DNA of 58,401 nucleotides from Gemmatimonadaceae bacterium (GTDB taxonomy: Bacteria > Gemmatimonadota > Gemmatimonadetes > Gemmatimonadales > Gemmatimonadaceae). The stretch is taken from the NCBI GenBank assembly GCA_025930755.1, contig JAICOJ010000011.1, forward strand, positions 1 to 58,401, read 5' to 3'. This document shows, piece by piece, positions 43,973 through 54,906 of this stretch. The position numbers and the translations under genes were made by a program. How positions within the stretch are numbered: position 1 is the first letter of the stretch; each line of letters starts with the position of its first letter. The notes below the pieces were generated by a model, which saw only the letters and a list, made by a program, of their open reading frames with translations, was not told where the DNA came from and did no database searches.

Positions 43973-44322
43973 GCGCGCGACGATGGCTGCCGCCCGCGCT
44001 GTGGGCGGCCCTTATCCTCGTGTTGACGTCCATTCCCTCGCCGCCCGGCCCGCCAGGTGGCATCCCGCATTTGGACAAGGTCGTGCACTTCGTGCTCTAC
44101 GCAGGACTGGGTTGGCTCGTCACCCGTGCGCTTCGCGCGCGGACGACGCGAGCGCTCGTCATGGTCGCGGTGTCGATCGCCCTTTTCGCGGCATTCGACG
44201 AGTGGCACCAACGGTACTTCACGCGCGATCCCGAGATCCCCGACTGGATCGCCGACGTGCTCGGAGCCTCGGCGGGGGTGCTGGTCGCCTTACGAGCGCG
44301 ACGCGTCGAGGCGGCGCCGTGA
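43969..44322 (+). CDS. VanZ-like family membrane protein
   Basis: 117 residues with four hydrophobic segments. The VanZ-family pattern HLDKVVHFVLYAGLGWL followed by FAAFDEWHQRYFTRDPEIPDWIADVLGA is clear. The family includes a teicoplanin-resistance protein of unknown action, but most members, like this one, are of unknown role. GTG start in the EIIA stop, and the stop contains the aspS start. Confidence 0.82.
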   Translation: MSARRWLPPALWAALILVLTSIPSPPGPPGGIPHLDKVVHFVLYAGLGWLVTRALRARTTRALVMVAVSIALFAAFDEWHQRYFTRDPEIPDWIADVLGASAGVLVALRARRVEAAP

Positions 44323-46109
44323 GGGCGGACCATCCGTATGCCGTTCGGCATCGCACGCATCTCGCCGGATCCCTCAGGGCCGAACATGCCGGCACGCGGG
44401 TGCGCCTGGGCGGGTGGGTGCACCGACGACGCGCGCTCGGGGGCATCGTCTTCGTTGACCTGCGCGACCGGGCCGGCCTCGTGCAGGTCTCCTTCGACCC
44501 TCGCTCGGCCCCGCAGCAGATGATCGACGCGGCCGCTGCGCTCGGCGCCGAGACGGTGGTGCTCATCGAGGGGGAGGTCGTAGCGCGTCCCGAAAACATG
44601 CGGAACCCCGAGCTGCCCACGGGCGATGTCGAGGTGCGCGCGGCGTCGCTGCGTGTCGTCGGGCCCGCCGTGACACCATCCATCCCGGTCGCGCGGGGGA
44701 AGGGCGAGGTGCTCCCGGCGGAGGAGCTGCGCCTGCGACACCGCCACCTCGATCTCCGTCGTCCGGAGCTGCAGCGCAACATTATCCTGCGTCATCGCCT
44801 CATGCAGGCGACCCGTCGCTATTTCGACGCACTCGGGTTCCTCGAAGTGGAGACGCCGATTCTCACGAAGCCGACACCCGAGGGCGCTCGTGATTATCTC
44901 GTGCCGAGTCGCGTGCATCCGGGTGAGTTCTACGCGCTGCCGCAATCCCCGCAGCTGTACAAGCAGCTGCTCATGATCTCGGGATTCGACCGGTACTTTC
45001 AGATCGCGCGTTGTTTTCGCGATGAGGATCTTCGCGCCGATCGACAGCCCGAGTTCACGCAGATCGACGTGGAAGCAGCCTTCGTGGGGGCGGAGGATGT
45101 GATGAACGCCGCCGAGGGGCTCGTGCAAGCGCTGTGGCGGGAGGGTGGCCAGGAGGTCGATCTCCCGTTTCCTCGGATGAAGTATGCGGACGCCATGGAG
45201 CGGTTCGGCTCCGATAAGCCCGACTTGCGCTTCGGCCTCGCGATCGAGGATTTCACCGAAGCCTTTCGCGGTTCGGAATTCAGCATCACGCGCGACGCCA
45301 TCGCCAAGGGTGGCCGGGTCCGCGGGATACGTATTCCGGGCGGAGCGACTCTGTCTCGCAAGCAGGTGGATGAGATCGAAGCCGCCGCGAAGACACTCGG
45401 CGCGGCAGGATTGCTTCGACTCAAGGGTCAGGGGGGATCGCTCGAGGGCGGCCCGGCAAAGTTCCTGTCCCAGGACGCTGTCACGCGTCTCGCGGTGAGC
45501 GATGGTGATCTTCTGCTGGCCGTTGCCGGGCCCGATCACATCTCGAGCCCGTCGCTCGATCGTGTGCGGCATGAGGTCGCCGCGCGTATGCAGCTGGTGC
45601 CGCCCGACACGAACGCATTCTTGTGGGTCGTGGACTTCCCCTTGTTCGTGCGCGATCCGAAGAGCGGAGAGCTGCAGTCGGTGAACCATCCGTTCACGGC
45701 ACCGCACCCCGATGACGAGCACCTGCTGGAGAAGCATCCCGAGCGCGTGCGCTCGCTCGCGTACGACGTGATTCTCAATGGCACCGAGCTCGGCGGAGGC
45801 AGCATTCGCATTGGCGATCCTCGCGTGCAGAGCCGAGTGTTCGAGCTCCTGGGCCTCGACGAAAGGACCGCGGAGGCGCGATTCGGCTTTTTGCTCGAGG
45901 CGTTGCGGGCGGGGGCTCCTCCGCACGGAGGGATCGCGTTCGGCTTCGATCGCATCACGATGCTGCTCGCCGGAGCGGAGTCGTTACGTGACGTGATCGC
46001 GTTTCCGAAAACGACGAAGGCCGCTGCACTGTTCGAGGGCGCTCCCGTGGCGGTGCGGGCCGAAGACCTGCGGGAGCTGCACATCACCCTGGACGGAGGG
46101 GCGGTTTGA
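44319..46109 (+). CDS. aspS: Aspartyl-tRNA synthetase
   Basis: 596 residues, bacterial type. An N-terminal OB-fold ([20 protein letters not shown]) binds the anticodon. The class II catalytic domain has motif 2 at [18 protein letters not shown] and motif 3 at [12 protein letters not shown]. The bacterial GAD insertion occupies about 290-420. The C-terminal segment [17 protein letters not shown] follows the bacterial form. The GTG at 44319 overlaps VanZ; the extended in-frame reading upstream lies inside the EIIA/VanZ genes and is not family-like. Ends with a TTGA overlap into phoH. Confidence 0.97.
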   Translation: MRADHPYAVRHRTHLAGSLRAEHAGTRVRLGGWVHRRRALGGIVFVDLRDRAGLVQVSFDPRSAPQQMIDAAAALGAETVVLIEGEVVARPENMRNPELPTGDVEVRAASLRVVGPAVTPSIPVARGKGEVLPAEELRLRHRHLDLRRPELQRNIILRHRLMQATRRYFDALGFLEVETPILTKPTPEGARDYLVPSRVHPGEFYALPQSPQLYKQLLMISGFDRYFQIARCFRDEDLRADRQPEFTQIDVEAAFVGAEDVMNAAEGLVQALWREGGQEVDLPFPRMKYADAMERFGSDKPDLRFGLAIEDFTEAFRGSEFSITRDAIAKGGRVRGIRIPGGATLSRKQVDEIEAAAKTLGAAGLLRLKGQGGSLEGGPAKFLSQDAVTRLAVSDGDLLLAVAGPDHISSPSLDRVRHEVAARMQLVPPDTNAFLWVVDFPLFVRDPKSGELQSVNHPFTAPHPDDEHLLEKHPERVRSLAYDVILNGTELGGGSIRIGDPRVQSRVFELLGLDERTAEARFGFLLEALRAGAPPHGGIAFGFDRITMLLAGAESLRDVIAFPKTTKAAALFEGAPVAVRAEDLRELHITLDGGAV

Positions 46110-47077
46110 GCGACGACACGGTCACGCACCGGCTGTCCACCGAGGGCGTGGATCTGCTCACGCTCGCCGGCGTCAATGACGCCAATCTGATCGAGCTGTC
46201 GCGCCTCACGGGGGCGAAGATCTCGCTGCGGGGCGATACGCTCACCATGAACGGCCCGGTGGAGCTCGTCGAGCGTGCCGCCTCGCTGGCGCAACGGATG
46301 ATCGATCAGGCGAAGCAGCAGATGACGCTCAACGCCGATGACGTGCTCCGCATGAGCGAGGATGGCGGCGCCGGCGTCGCCCGCGATGATGGGGTTGGCG
46401 CCCCTGGGGAAATGCGGATCGTCCTGCCGGGTGTGCGGCGCATCGTCCAGCCCAAAACGCCGGGCCAGGCGCGGTACCTCCAGCTGATCAACGACCACGA
46501 TATCGTGATCGGCATCGGGCCCGCGGGAACGGGAAAAACCTATCTCGCCGTCGCCATGGCGGTCGACGCGCTCACGCGCAAGCGCGTGCGGCGCATTGTG
46601 CTCGCTCGTCCGGCGGTCGAGGCCGGGGAGAGTCTCGGGTTTTTGCCGGGGGACATGCAGGCGAAAGTGGACCCGTACCTGCGTCCTTTGTATGACGCGC
46701 TCGATGACATGATGCCGCCGGAGCGGGTGCAACGCTCCCTGGAGACGCGTGTGATCGAGATCGCACCCCTCGCCTACATGCGGGGGCGTACGCTTTCCGA
46801 TGCGTTTGTGATCCTCGACGAGGCGCAAAACGCCACGTCTGCACAGATGAAGATGTTCCTCACGCGCCTCGGGGTGAACTCCAAGGCGGTGATCACGGGC
46901 GACAAGACGCAGATCGACCTGCCATCACGCGAGCAGTCGGGGCTGCTGCAGGTGGAGCGCATTCTTCACGGCATCGAGGGGATAGGGTTCCACTACTTCA
47001 ACGAATCCGACGTCATTCGCCATCGCCTGGTCCGGGAAATCATCAAGGCATACGCGAAAGATTCGGGAACGGAGTGA
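46106..47077 (+). CDS. phoH: PhoH family ATPase
   Basis: 323 residues. A KH-like N-terminal domain ([17 protein letters not shown]) precedes the P-loop ATPase: Walker A GPAGTGKT (138-145), Walker B VILDEAQN, and the downstream [12 protein letters not shown] motif. It starts with a TTG; a strong site GGAGG 6 nt upstream supports it. The phoH, HD, ybeY order is common in bacteria, and the genes work around RNA handling and ribosome quality. Overlaps its neighbours by 4 nt. Confidence 0.95.
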   Translation: MSDDTVTHRLSTEGVDLLTLAGVNDANLIELSRLTGAKISLRGDTLTMNGPVELVERAASLAQRMIDQAKQQMTLNADDVLRMSEDGGAGVARDDGVGAPGEMRIVLPGVRRIVQPKTPGQARYLQLINDHDIVIGIGPAGTGKTYLAVAMAVDALTRKRVRRIVLARPAVEAGESLGFLPGDMQAKVDPYLRPLYDALDDMMPPERVQRSLETRVIEIAPLAYMRGRTLSDAFVILDEAQNATSAQMKMFLTRLGVNSKAVITGDKTQIDLPSREQSGLLQVERILHGIEGIGFHYFNESDVIRHRLVREIIKAYAKDSGTE

Positions 47078-49290
47078 GCGTGGCATTACGCGATCAGTGG
47101 CGACGGATGACATCGCACGAGGTTCCTGCGCGGCGCGGGGATCGGGCGCTGTACCACGCCGCCAGGGTCGCGCTGATCATCGCCCTGGCCATGACGACGT
47201 ACGCGCTCTTTCCGTCATCGCCCGCGGTGGAGTCCCCGTTGTTCGAGGTGGGGGCCGTGGCGACTGACAACGTCATCGCCCCCTTCGCGTTTCGTGTTCG
47301 AAAGTCGGCGCCCGATCTTCAGAAGGAGCGCGACGAGCTTGCGGCGACGGGCAAGCCGATCTTCGTCTACTCGGCGGCGGCCCTCGATTCCTCGGTCCGG
47401 TCGGCGGAGGCGATTTTCCGCGACATCTCGCGAGCCGTCGATGACGGTGACCCCCGCGCTGCGGCCGCGCGCGTTCGGCAAGCGGCCGCCCGGCATGGGA
47501 TCACGCTCACGGAAGCGGAGGCCGAGTATCTCACCTTCCGCGGCCGGCGCCTCGCCATGCGGGATGCGCTCGAGCGCGTGCTCCGCCGATGGCTCGCGCA
47601 GGGAATCGCGTCGAGCGGGGCGACCGACGACGTTCGTGGCGAAGCGATCGTGCGCCGCAACGACGAGGAGCGCAACGTCCTCGCCGACAGCATTTCGACC
47701 TTCGCCAACCTGATCGCGCGAGCGCGCCAGTACCATCCGGACGCGAGCTCCTCGATCGGCGACGGCCTGTACTACAAGCTCCTCAGCAGCGTCTTCCGTC
47801 CGACCATCGTGCTCGATCGCGCCTCGACCGATCGTCGGCGCCAGGAGTTGCGCGCGTCGGTGAGCGAGTGGCGGTACGAGGTTCGTGAAGGGGAGAAGAT
47901 CGTCGGCGAGCACGAGGTCGTCGGGCGGGAAGAGCACGACAAGCTGCGCGCGCTCCAGGCGGAGATGGAGCGTCGCACGGGCGGTGAGCGCGCGGTCGGC
48001 CGCGTGCTCGGCTCCGTACTCTATAACGCACTGGTCCTCACGATCTTCGGCATAACGATCGTCCTCTTCCGACCACAGCTCTATCGTTCGTACCGTGCAC
48101 TCACCCTGCTCACGCTGCTTTTTGCCGTGGTTCTCATGGCCGCTTCGGTATTCGGCCACCTGCGGCCGCCGCGGCCCGAGCTCGTGCCGATCGCTCTCGC
48201 GGCGGTAATGCTCACGATTCTCTTCGACGCGCGCATCAGTCTCATTGCGGCGATGATCCTCGCCGTTCTCGTTGGCGGCCAGGGCGTCTTCCGCGGGACG
48301 AATGCGCTGTTCCTCGGCCTCGTGGGAGGCGCGGCCGCGGCGATCAGCGTTCAGGTGCTGCGGCGTCGCGAGCAGATCGTGTACGCCGTGCTCACGATCT
48401 TCGGCGCGTTCGTGCTCGCCGACCTGGCGTTAGGCCTCATCCTCGACTGGCCACCGCGGGACATCCTCGTCAGCATCATGTGGGGCGGGGCCAATGCGCT
48501 GGGCTCCGTCGCCCTCGCCATGTTCCTGCTGCCCGTCGCGGAGCGCCTCACCGGTATCACGACCGATCTGACGCTCCTCGAATACTCGAACTTCAATCAC
48601 CAGCTGCTTCGTCGCTTGATGATGGAAGCGCCGGGCACCTTCGACCACACGATGCGCATGGCGAATCTGGTCGAGGCGGCCTGCAACGCCATCGGGGCCA
48701 ATGGCCTCCTGGGGCGCGTCGGCACGTACTTCCACGACATTGGCAAGCTCGGCCGTCCACAGTTCTTCGTCGAGAACCAGCCCAAGGGACGCAATCCCCA
48801 CGACAAGCTCAAGCCCGGCGCGAGTGCCCAGATCATCCGCGCGCACATTCGCGAAGGCCTCGAGCTGGCGGCCGAGCACCGAATTCCGCGCGCGATCTCT
48901 TCGTTCATTCCCGAGCATCACGGGACGCTCTCGATCTCGTATTTCCTCGAGAAGGCCCGGGAGCGTGATTCCGCGCCGAACACGATGGAATTCACGTATC
49001 CCGGCCCCATCCCCCAGAGCGCCGAGACGGCGGTCTGCATGCTCGCCGATGGCGTGGAAGCTTCTGCGCGCGTCCTTTCCGACCCCACCCCCGAGAAGAT
49101 CCGGGAAGTGATCGATCACATCGTGCGCATGCGTGTGGATCAGGGGCAGATGCGTGACGCTCCGCTGACGCAGCGACAGATCGAAATGGTGAAGGAAGCC
49201 TTTGCCCGCGTGCTGACGGGGAAGTATCACTCCAGAATCGATTACCCCGTGAGCAGCGGTGGCGTGACGTCCGAGTTCGCTTCGGCATGA
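47074..49290 (+). CDS. 7TM-HD family protein (PgpH-like), predicted cyclic-di-AMP phosphodiesterase
   Basis: 738 residues. Layout: N-terminal membrane segment (about 28-47), a large extracytoplasmic 7TMR-HDED domain to about 300, seven membrane segments (about 310-500), then an HD domain with His554-Asp555 in [13 protein letters not shown] and [17 protein letters not shown]. The C-terminal part (about 640-720) fits PgpH. PgpH hydrolyses cyclic di-AMP to pApA. It follows phoH and precedes ybeY, the usual context. Assignment to the family is safe; the substrate is inferred. Confidence 0.93.
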   Translation: MSVALRDQWRRMTSHEVPARRGDRALYHAARVALIIALAMTTYALFPSSPAVESPLFEVGAVATDNVIAPFAFRVRKSAPDLQKERDELAATGKPIFVYSAAALDSSVRSAEAIFRDISRAVDDGDPRAAAARVRQAAARHGITLTEAEAEYLTFRGRRLAMRDALERVLRRWLAQGIASSGATDDVRGEAIVRRNDEERNVLADSISTFANLIARARQYHPDASSSIGDGLYYKLLSSVFRPTIVLDRASTDRRRQELRASVSEWRYEVREGEKIVGEHEVVGREEHDKLRALQAEMERRTGGERAVGRVLGSVLYNALVLTIFGITIVLFRPQLYRSYRALTLLTLLFAVVLMAASVFGHLRPPRPELVPIALAAVMLTILFDARISLIAAMILAVLVGGQGVFRGTNALFLGLVGGAAAAISVQVLRRREQIVYAVLTIFGAFVLADLALGLILDWPPRDILVSIMWGGANALGSVALAMFLLPVAERLTGITTDLTLLEYSNFNHQLLRRLMMEAPGTFDHTMRMANLVEAACNAIGANGLLGRVGTYFHDIGKLGRPQFFVENQPKGRNPHDKLKPGASAQIIRAHIREGLELAAEHRIPRAISSFIPEHHGTLSISYFLEKARERDSAPNTMEFTYPGPIPQSAETAVCMLADGVEASARVLSDPTPEKIREVIDHIVRMRVDQGQMRDAPLTQRQIEMVKEAFARVLTGKYHSRIDYPVSSGGVTSEFASA

Positions 49291-49736
49291 GCATCGCGGT
49301 CCACGTGTCGTCCAATGGTGTGAGACTCCCGATTGCCCGGGCGCGCGTGACCGACATCGCGCGGCGGGTCCTTGCGTCGGAGGGTGTGCGCGAGGCGGTC
49401 GTGTCCATCACCTTCCTCGGTACGCGCGCCATGGCCGCGCTCAATCGCAGGCATCTGGGCCACCGGGGCGCCACTGACGTGATCTCGTTCGGCTTCAGCG
49501 AGTCGAGGCGGCGCGGGCCGGTGATCGCCGACATTTATATCGCTCCCCAGGTCGCTCGGGCGAACGCGCGTCGCCACGGGGCGGGTGTACGCGAGGAGCT
49601 GGCACGGCTGGTGGTCCACGGGCTGCTGCATGTACTCGGCTACGATCACGCCGACGACGACTCGCGGGTGAGGTCGCCGATGTGGCGGCGTCAGGAACGC
49701 CTTCTGGCGCGTGTGTTTCACGAGGCGCCCGCGTGA
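49287..49736 (+). CDS. ybeY: Endoribonuclease YbeY
   Basis: 149 residues. The metal-binding motif HGLLHVLGYDH holds His111, His115 and His121, zinc ligands of the UPF0054 family. Preceded by GATDVISFGF. It works in 16S rRNA 3' processing and 70S quality control. ATG overlaps the PgpH-like stop and GTGA the next gene. The C-terminal helix MWRRQERLL is typical. Confidence 0.95.
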   Translation: MSIAVHVSSNGVRLPIARARVTDIARRVLASEGVREAVVSITFLGTRAMAALNRRHLGHRGATDVISFGFSESRRRGPVIADIYIAPQVARANARRHGAGVREELARLVVHGLLHVLGYDHADDDSRVRSPMWRRQERLLARVFHEAPA

Positions 49737-50971
49737 GACCCGGCGCCCTCACCATCGCCATCGTCGCTGCGCTCTTCGGCATGCTGTGGGCCGCCGCGGA
49801 TGGCGCTCTGCTCGCGCTCGAGCCGCCGCGGGAGCGAGGCGAAGGTCCCACGGTTGCCGGGATGGGAGCGCGGAGCCGGGCCCACCGGTCGCTCTCCTTC
49901 GCGCGCATAGCGGCGCAGCTGACCGCCGCGATCGCGGTGACGTACGCGCTCGAGATTCATCGCGCCCTGTTCCCGGTCGCACTCGTGAGCGGCTTGCTCA
50001 TCGGTTTCGCGACGATGATGCTGCTCGAGACAGCCCCGCGTGCCGTGGGAGAGGCCGCCGGCGCGCGCATGCTCGCCGCGCTGCGTCCGATGGTACGCCT
50101 GGCCGAGTTGATCTTCGCCCCGATCGTGATGCTCGGCATGCGGGCCGAGGCGCGCCTTCAGCGCGCCTTTCCCCCGGAAGAGGTGGACGAAGGCGGCGAC
50201 TCGCCGGAGCAGCTGGGCGAGCGGGAGCGGGATCGCGACACACCGCTGCCGCGCGATGAGCCCGGCATCCTCCGCGGCGTCTTTTCCCTCGGGGACACCG
50301 AAGTGCAGGAAGTCATGGTGCCGCGCGTCGACATCATGGCCGTGGAGCGCGGGGCGCCATGGTCGGAGGTCATGGATCGCGTCCTCAGCTCCGAGCATGC
50401 GCGCCTGCCGGTCTACGACGAGACCATCGATCACATCGTCGGTATCCTGTACGCGAAGGACCTGCTTCCGATCGTGCTGACGAAGCGGGCGCCTGACGAG
50501 GGCTGGCCCGCGCTCATCCGGCCGGCGACGTTCGTACCGGCCTCGAAGATCATCGACCAACAGCTCCGCGACTTTCGCGCGACGGGAACCCACATCGCCA
50601 TCGTCGTCGATGAGTACGGCGGCACGGCGGGGCTCGTCACGATCGAGGACATCCTCGAGCAGATCGTGGGAGACATTCGCGATGAGTACGATGTCGAGGA
50701 GGCACCGATCGAGGAGCAGGAAGGCCGCCGCTTCTGGGTATCGGGTCGCGTGTCACTCGACGATCTCTCGGCCGCCCTCGGGCATCGGTTCGAGCGGGAG
50801 GATGTCGCGACCGTCGGGGGACTCATCTTCCAGGCGCTCGGGCGGGTTCCGCGAGCGGGCGAGGAGCTGACCCTCGACGGCTTCCGTATCGTGGTCGAGC
50901 GCGTGACGCGCCGACGCATCGAGCGCGTGTACTTCGAGCGCCTCGAGGCGCTGGCGGGGCGCGAAGGATGA
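49733..50971 (+). CDS. CorC/HlyC-type CBS-domain transporter-associated protein, first copy
   Basis: 412 residues. The N-terminal part (1-145) has several hydrophobic segments (CNNM/DUF21-like). Two CBS motifs follow, opening with EVMVPRVDIMAV and with LLPIVL and the core VDEYGGTAGLVTIEDILEQI, the CorC/HlyC signature. A C-terminal transporter-associated domain (RFWVSGRVSLDDLSAALG, TVGGLIFQALGRVP) completes the layout. Such proteins are linked to Mg/Co efflux. It overlaps ybeY and the next CBS gene by 4 nt. Confidence 0.9.
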   Translation: MRPGALTIAIVAALFGMLWAAADGALLALEPPRERGEGPTVAGMGARSRAHRSLSFARIAAQLTAAIAVTYALEIHRALFPVALVSGLLIGFATMMLLETAPRAVGEAAGARMLAALRPMVRLAELIFAPIVMLGMRAEARLQRAFPPEEVDEGGDSPEQLGERERDRDTPLPRDEPGILRGVFSLGDTEVQEVMVPRVDIMAVERGAPWSEVMDRVLSSEHARLPVYDETIDHIVGILYAKDLLPIVLTKRAPDEGWPALIRPATFVPASKIIDQQLRDFRATGTHIAIVVDEYGGTAGLVTIEDILEQIVGDIRDEYDVEEAPIEEQEGRRFWVSGRVSLDDLSAALGHRFEREDVATVGGLIFQALGRVPRAGEELTLDGFRIVVERVTRRRIERVYFERLEALAGREG

Positions 50972-52212
50972 TCGCCGAGCTCGCCCTGTTCGTTGCGCTG
51001 CTCGCGGTCGCGACGATTACCGCCGGCTCCACCTCGCTCCGGTCGGTCGGCCGCATTTGGCTGCGTCGGTGGATCGATCAGCGCCTCGCCGGCGCCGTCG
51101 GCGACGAGGAAGCGCTCGATCGTCAGCAGCGGCTGCTCGAAGCGGGGACGGCGGCGACGGCCTGGATCGTCGCGCTGGCCGGCGTGGCGCTCGCGCTGTC
51201 GAGTGAGGCTCGGCCCGGACGGCTCGCGGTGGAGGCGATCGTGTTCGTCCTGGCGCTGCTGCTCGTCGGGCAGCTCATCCCGCGCGCCATCGCGAGGCGC
51301 CGGGCCTCACGCATGTTGCCGGTCCTCATGCCGGTATTGCGCAGCGTCTCCGGCGTCCTCTGGCCATTTGTGCGCGCGGCGCACGCGCTGGCGCGACCAT
51401 TCGCGCGCCAGGCGGGGGGAGAGGTGGCCGAGGAGTCGCGAGAGGAGGAGATCGGGGATCTGCTGCGCGAAGGCGAGCTCGAGGGGATCGGCGAGCACAC
51501 CGAGACCGAGATCATCGCCGGCGTGGTGCGATTCGGGGAGAAGCCCGTCGCCGATGTGATGACCCCGCGCACCGCGATCTTCGCCGTCGACGAGGGCACG
51601 CACCCGCGCGAGATGGCCCGGCTCATCGCGCAGGCCGGGTACAGTCGCGTGCCGGTTTACCGGGGCGCGATCGACGAGATCGTCGGCATGGTGCACGTCT
51701 TCGACGTGCTGAAGACGCGCGGCGAGGGAGCACCCGAGTTGCGGCCCGTCATGCACGCTCCGTCGACCAAGCGATGCAACGAGCTGCTCTTCGAGATGCT
51801 GCGCGAGCGGCAACACCTCGGCATCGTCCTCGACGAGTATGGTGGAACTGCCGGGTTGGTCACGCTCGAGGATTTGCTCGAGGAGCTGGTCGGCGACATT
51901 CGGGACGAGCACGACGAGCCCGTCCCCGCGAGCTCGGGGCAGCCGGAGCGCGCGACGATCGCTGAGGCGAGTACGCAGATCGGGGACGTGTTGTCGCGAC
52001 TCGGGCTTCCGGTGCCTGACGCCCTCGCATCGGATCGGCCACTTGCCGGCGTTCTCGCGCGAGCGCTGGGCCGGGTGCCCACGGTCGGCGAGCGCTTTCA
52101 TTTGGCGGGGCTCGAGATCACCATCATCGATGCCGAGCCGGCGCGGGTGAACCGCGTGCTGGTCACGCCGGCGGGGGCGAGCGCGCCGGTCGCGCTCGAG
52201 CTGCCGCGCTGA
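50968..52212 (+). CDS. CorC/HlyC-type CBS-domain transporter-associated protein, second copy
   Basis: 414 residues, paralogous to the previous gene: membrane segments to about 135, CBS pair with VADVMTPRTAIFAV and VLDEYGGTAGLVTLEDLLEE, then a shortened C-terminal domain (PLAGVLARALGRVPTVGERF). The tail LVTPAGASAPVALELPR is unusual. The tandem diverged pair suggests a heteromeric membrane complex. Starts with ATG in the previous stop and ends 1 nt before the kinase gene. Confidence 0.9.
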   Translation: MIAELALFVALLAVATITAGSTSLRSVGRIWLRRWIDQRLAGAVGDEEALDRQQRLLEAGTAATAWIVALAGVALALSSEARPGRLAVEAIVFVLALLLVGQLIPRAIARRRASRMLPVLMPVLRSVSGVLWPFVRAAHALARPFARQAGGEVAEESREEEIGDLLREGELEGIGEHTETEIIAGVVRFGEKPVADVMTPRTAIFAVDEGTHPREMARLIAQAGYSRVPVYRGAIDEIVGMVHVFDVLKTRGEGAPELRPVMHAPSTKRCNELLFEMLRERQHLGIVLDEYGGTAGLVTLEDLLEELVGDIRDEHDEPVPASSGQPERATIAEASTQIGDVLSRLGLPVPDALASDRPLAGVLARALGRVPTVGERFHLAGLEITIIDAEPARVNRVLVTPAGASAPVALELPR

Positions 52213-52213
52213 C

Positions 52214-53845
52214 GTGCGTGCGTTCGTCGTCTTCACGCGGCTCTTCCCGTTTGTCATCGCGTTTCTTCGCGATCGCAAGCGATTTCTGCTGATCGGCCGG
52301 CCACGTCGCGTCGCGCCGGAGGTGCACCGCAAGCGTGCGCGACGCCTGACGATCGCGCTCGCCGAGCTCGGCCCGACGTTCATCAAGCTGGCTCAGGTGT
52401 TCGCATCGCGTGCCGACATTCTCCCGGAGCCCTACCTGTCCGAGGTCGGCGCGCTGACCGACCGAGTGCCGCCGATTTCGCTCGCGGAAGTCGAGGGCGT
52501 CATCGAGCGTGAATACGGCCGACCCGCCCAGGACATGTTCGCGGCGCTCGAGCCCGAGCCGTTGGCGGCGGCGTCCCTGGGGCAGGTGCATCGCGCTCGG
52601 CTCGACGACCGGGAGGTCGTCGTGAAGGTGCTGCGGCCGGGAGTCGAGGAGCTCGTCGCCACTGACCTCGACGCAGCGTTCCGCGTCCTCTTCTTCGTCA
52701 ACGTCCTCTTCCCGAACCACCACGTCCGAGCCATTACGACGATCGTTCGCGAATTCGCGAAGCGCATCGAGGAAGAGATGGACTTCCGCGAGGAAGCACG
52801 GAACGCGGGCATGATCCGCGCGAACTTCGCGGCCGATACGCGGGTGCGCGTGCCCGAGATCATCGAGCCTTATACGCGGCGTCGCGTGCTCGTGCTCGAG
52901 TTCATGGAAGGCACGAAGATCGATCGACTGCAGGAGCGAATCGTCGCCGGCGATGTGTCGCTCAATGCGCTCATCGAGACGATCATCGAGGTGTACGTGC
53001 AGATGATGCTGGTCGACGGCGTCTTTCACGCCGACCCGCATCCGGGGAACCTGCTCGTCGATCCGGAAGGCCGTCTCGTGCTGCTCGACTTCGGCATGGT
53101 CATCCGCGTCGAGCAGGAAACGCGCGCGCGCCTCGTGGCGACGGTGATGGCGGCCGTCCGGCAGGACGTGGACGGCGTGATCGCGGGCTTCTACGAGCTC
53201 GGGCTCCTGGATCCGGAGGTCGATCGCGGGACGGTGCGCGATGCCGCGCGGGCGATCATGAAGGTCGCATTCACGCCCGACGCGAAGCCGCGGCAGATTC
53301 AGCGCATCGTCAACGAAGTCCTCGACACGTTCTACCGCTGGCCGATCATGTTGCCGAGCGAGCTCGTGTACTTCGGGCGTGCGGCCGCCCTCGTCGAAGG
53401 CATTGGGTTCCGATACGACCCGGAGTTCAACGGCGTCCAGTTCGCCACGCCGATCGTGCGCAAGCTGCGGCCGGTGCTGATGCGCACCATGTTCGGCGCG
53501 GATGGGCGCGAAGCGGTGCAGAACTGGGTGAACGAGCTGGCGGGCGCCGCGCGCGAGATGCGCGACGTGTTGCGGCGGGCGGGTCGCGATGAGCTCCGTG
53601 TTCGTGCGCACCCACGCGACGTGATCGAGATGCAGCAGTTCGTCATGCGACAGACGCGGCGCGTATTATTGGCTGCCTTCGCGTGCGTCGTGGCGCTCGT
53701 TGGGGCGATCACCTACATCGTGCACCGCAACCTCTTCATCCTCGGCGGGTCGCTGGCAGCGTCCCTGTTTTTCTTTCTCGTGATCTTCTTCCTGCCGCCG
53801 CATTTGTTGTCCAACCCGTTTCGGGGGATCCGCCGGTGGCGGTAA
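52214..53845 (+). CDS. ABC1/UbiB family protein kinase-like
   Basis: 543 residues. Characteristic N-terminal ELGPTFIKLAQVFASR (the KxGQ-type motif in altered form), then ASLGQVHRARL, VVVKVLRPG (lysine of the kinase fold), FHADPHPGNLLV and LLDFGM. Two hydrophobic segments close the protein (about 480-530). The family supports ubiquinone/isoprenoid-quinone synthesis or lipid handling as an ATPase, with atypical kinase features. It starts 1 nt after the CBS gene (GTG 52214) and overlaps meaB by 10 nt. No other quinone gene is in the window. Confidence 0.9.
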   Translation: MRAFVVFTRLFPFVIAFLRDRKRFLLIGRPRRVAPEVHRKRARRLTIALAELGPTFIKLAQVFASRADILPEPYLSEVGALTDRVPPISLAEVEGVIEREYGRPAQDMFAALEPEPLAAASLGQVHRARLDDREVVVKVLRPGVEELVATDLDAAFRVLFFVNVLFPNHHVRAITTIVREFAKRIEEEMDFREEARNAGMIRANFAADTRVRVPEIIEPYTRRRVLVLEFMEGTKIDRLQERIVAGDVSLNALIETIIEVYVQMMLVDGVFHADPHPGNLLVDPEGRLVLLDFGMVIRVEQETRARLVATVMAAVRQDVDGVIAGFYELGLLDPEVDRGTVRDAARAIMKVAFTPDAKPRQIQRIVNEVLDTFYRWPIMLPSELVYFGRAAALVEGIGFRYDPEFNGVQFATPIVRKLRPVLMRTMFGADGREAVQNWVNELAGAAREMRDVLRRAGRDELRVRAHPRDVIEMQQFVMRQTRRVLLAAFACVVALVGAITYIVHRNLFILGGSLAASLFFFLVIFFLPPHLLSNPFRGIRRWR

Positions 53846-54906
53846 GCGAGCCCGTGCGCGCCCTGCTCACGTCGTTCGACGCCCGGCAACCGGCGGCGCT
53901 CGCGCGAGCGGTCAGTATTGTCGAGAACCATCGTCCGGGATTCGACGAGCTGCTCGCTGCTCTCCATCCCCGGCTCGGGCGATCCCGGCGCATCGGCCTC
54001 ACCGGGCCGCCGGGGGCGGGGAAGAGCACCCTGTCGACGGGGCTGACCGCTGCCTATCGAGCCGCGGGCCTGACGGTCGGCGTTGTCGCCGTCGATCCGA
54101 CCTCGCCCTTCACGGGCGGAGCCCTGCTCGGCGATCGCATCCGAATGGAGAGCGTTGCCCTCGATCCCGGCGTGTTCATCCGCTCGATGGCCACCCGCGG
54201 GTCGCTCGGCGGTCTGGCAGCCACCACGCGCGAGGTCGCCGATGTGCTCGATGGCTTCGGCTTCGACCGCATCATCATCGAGACGGTGGGGGTGGGACAG
54301 AGCGAGCTCGATATCGCCCGTATGGCCGATACCAGCGTCGTGGCGCTCGTCCCCGAATCCGGCGACTCGATTCAGACGCTCAAGGCGGGCTTGATGGAGA
54401 TCGCGGACATCTTCGTGATCAACAAGGCCGATCGTCCGGGGGCGGATCGCCTGAAGCACGAGGTCGAGCTCATGCTCGGCTTGCGCATGGGACATGCATT
54501 CCGGAGCATCCCGGCGCACCACGGTGTCGAGCTGCGAACCACCAATCCAGCCCGCATGGCGCGTAAGGCAGCGGAGACCGAGGCGGACCACTGGACGCCG
54601 CCGGTGCTGCCCACCGTCGGGGTGAAGGGTGAGGGGATTCACGATCTCATCGGGGCGATCGACCGGCACTTTGCTTATCTTGAACGCACTGGCGAGTTGC
54701 GCGCACGGCGTCGCCAACGTCTTCGGGAGAGAGTGGTCGAGGTCGTGGAGGACCGCGTGCGTGCTCGGCTTTGGCGCGATGACATGACCAATGCCTGGAT
54801 CGAGGAGCGGCTGCCCGAGCTGGAGAGTGGTGCGCTCACCCCATTCGCCGCGGCGGATGCGCTGTTGGAGCGAAGTGGCGACCTGTTGACGCGAGGACGG
54901 ACATGA
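53836..54906 (+). CDS. meaB: MeaB/ArgK G-protein chaperone of an acyl-CoA mutase
   Basis: 356 residues. The P-loop GTPase motif GPPGAGKST is at 57-65, with later motifs [30 protein letters not shown] and INKADRPG. MeaB loads and protects adenosylcobalamin in methylmalonyl-CoA-type mutases. It directly precedes the mutase large subunit with a 4-nt overlap. The GTG at 53836 has GGGGGA upstream. The C-terminal dimer part is complete. Confidence 0.95.
   Translation: MAVSEPVRALLTSFDARQPAALARAVSIVENHRPGFDELLAALHPRLGRSRRIGLTGPPGAGKSTLSTGLTAAYRAAGLTVGVVAVDPTSPFTGGALLGDRIRMESVALDPGVFIRSMATRGSLGGLAATTREVADVLDGFGFDRIIIETVGVGQSELDIARMADTSVVALVPESGDSIQTLKAGLMEIADIFVINKADRPGADRLKHEVELMLGLRMGHAFRSIPAHHGVELRTTNPARMARKAAETEADHWTPPVLPTVGVKGEGIHDLIGAIDRHFAYLERTGELRARRRQRLRERVVEVVEDRVRARLWRDDMTNAWIEERLPELESGALTPFAAADALLERSGDLLTRGRT

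Noticed and set aside
44097-45926. Minus-strand frame of about 600 codons opposite aspS
   Set aside because: aspS is intact on the plus strand; the antisense reading has no known pattern.
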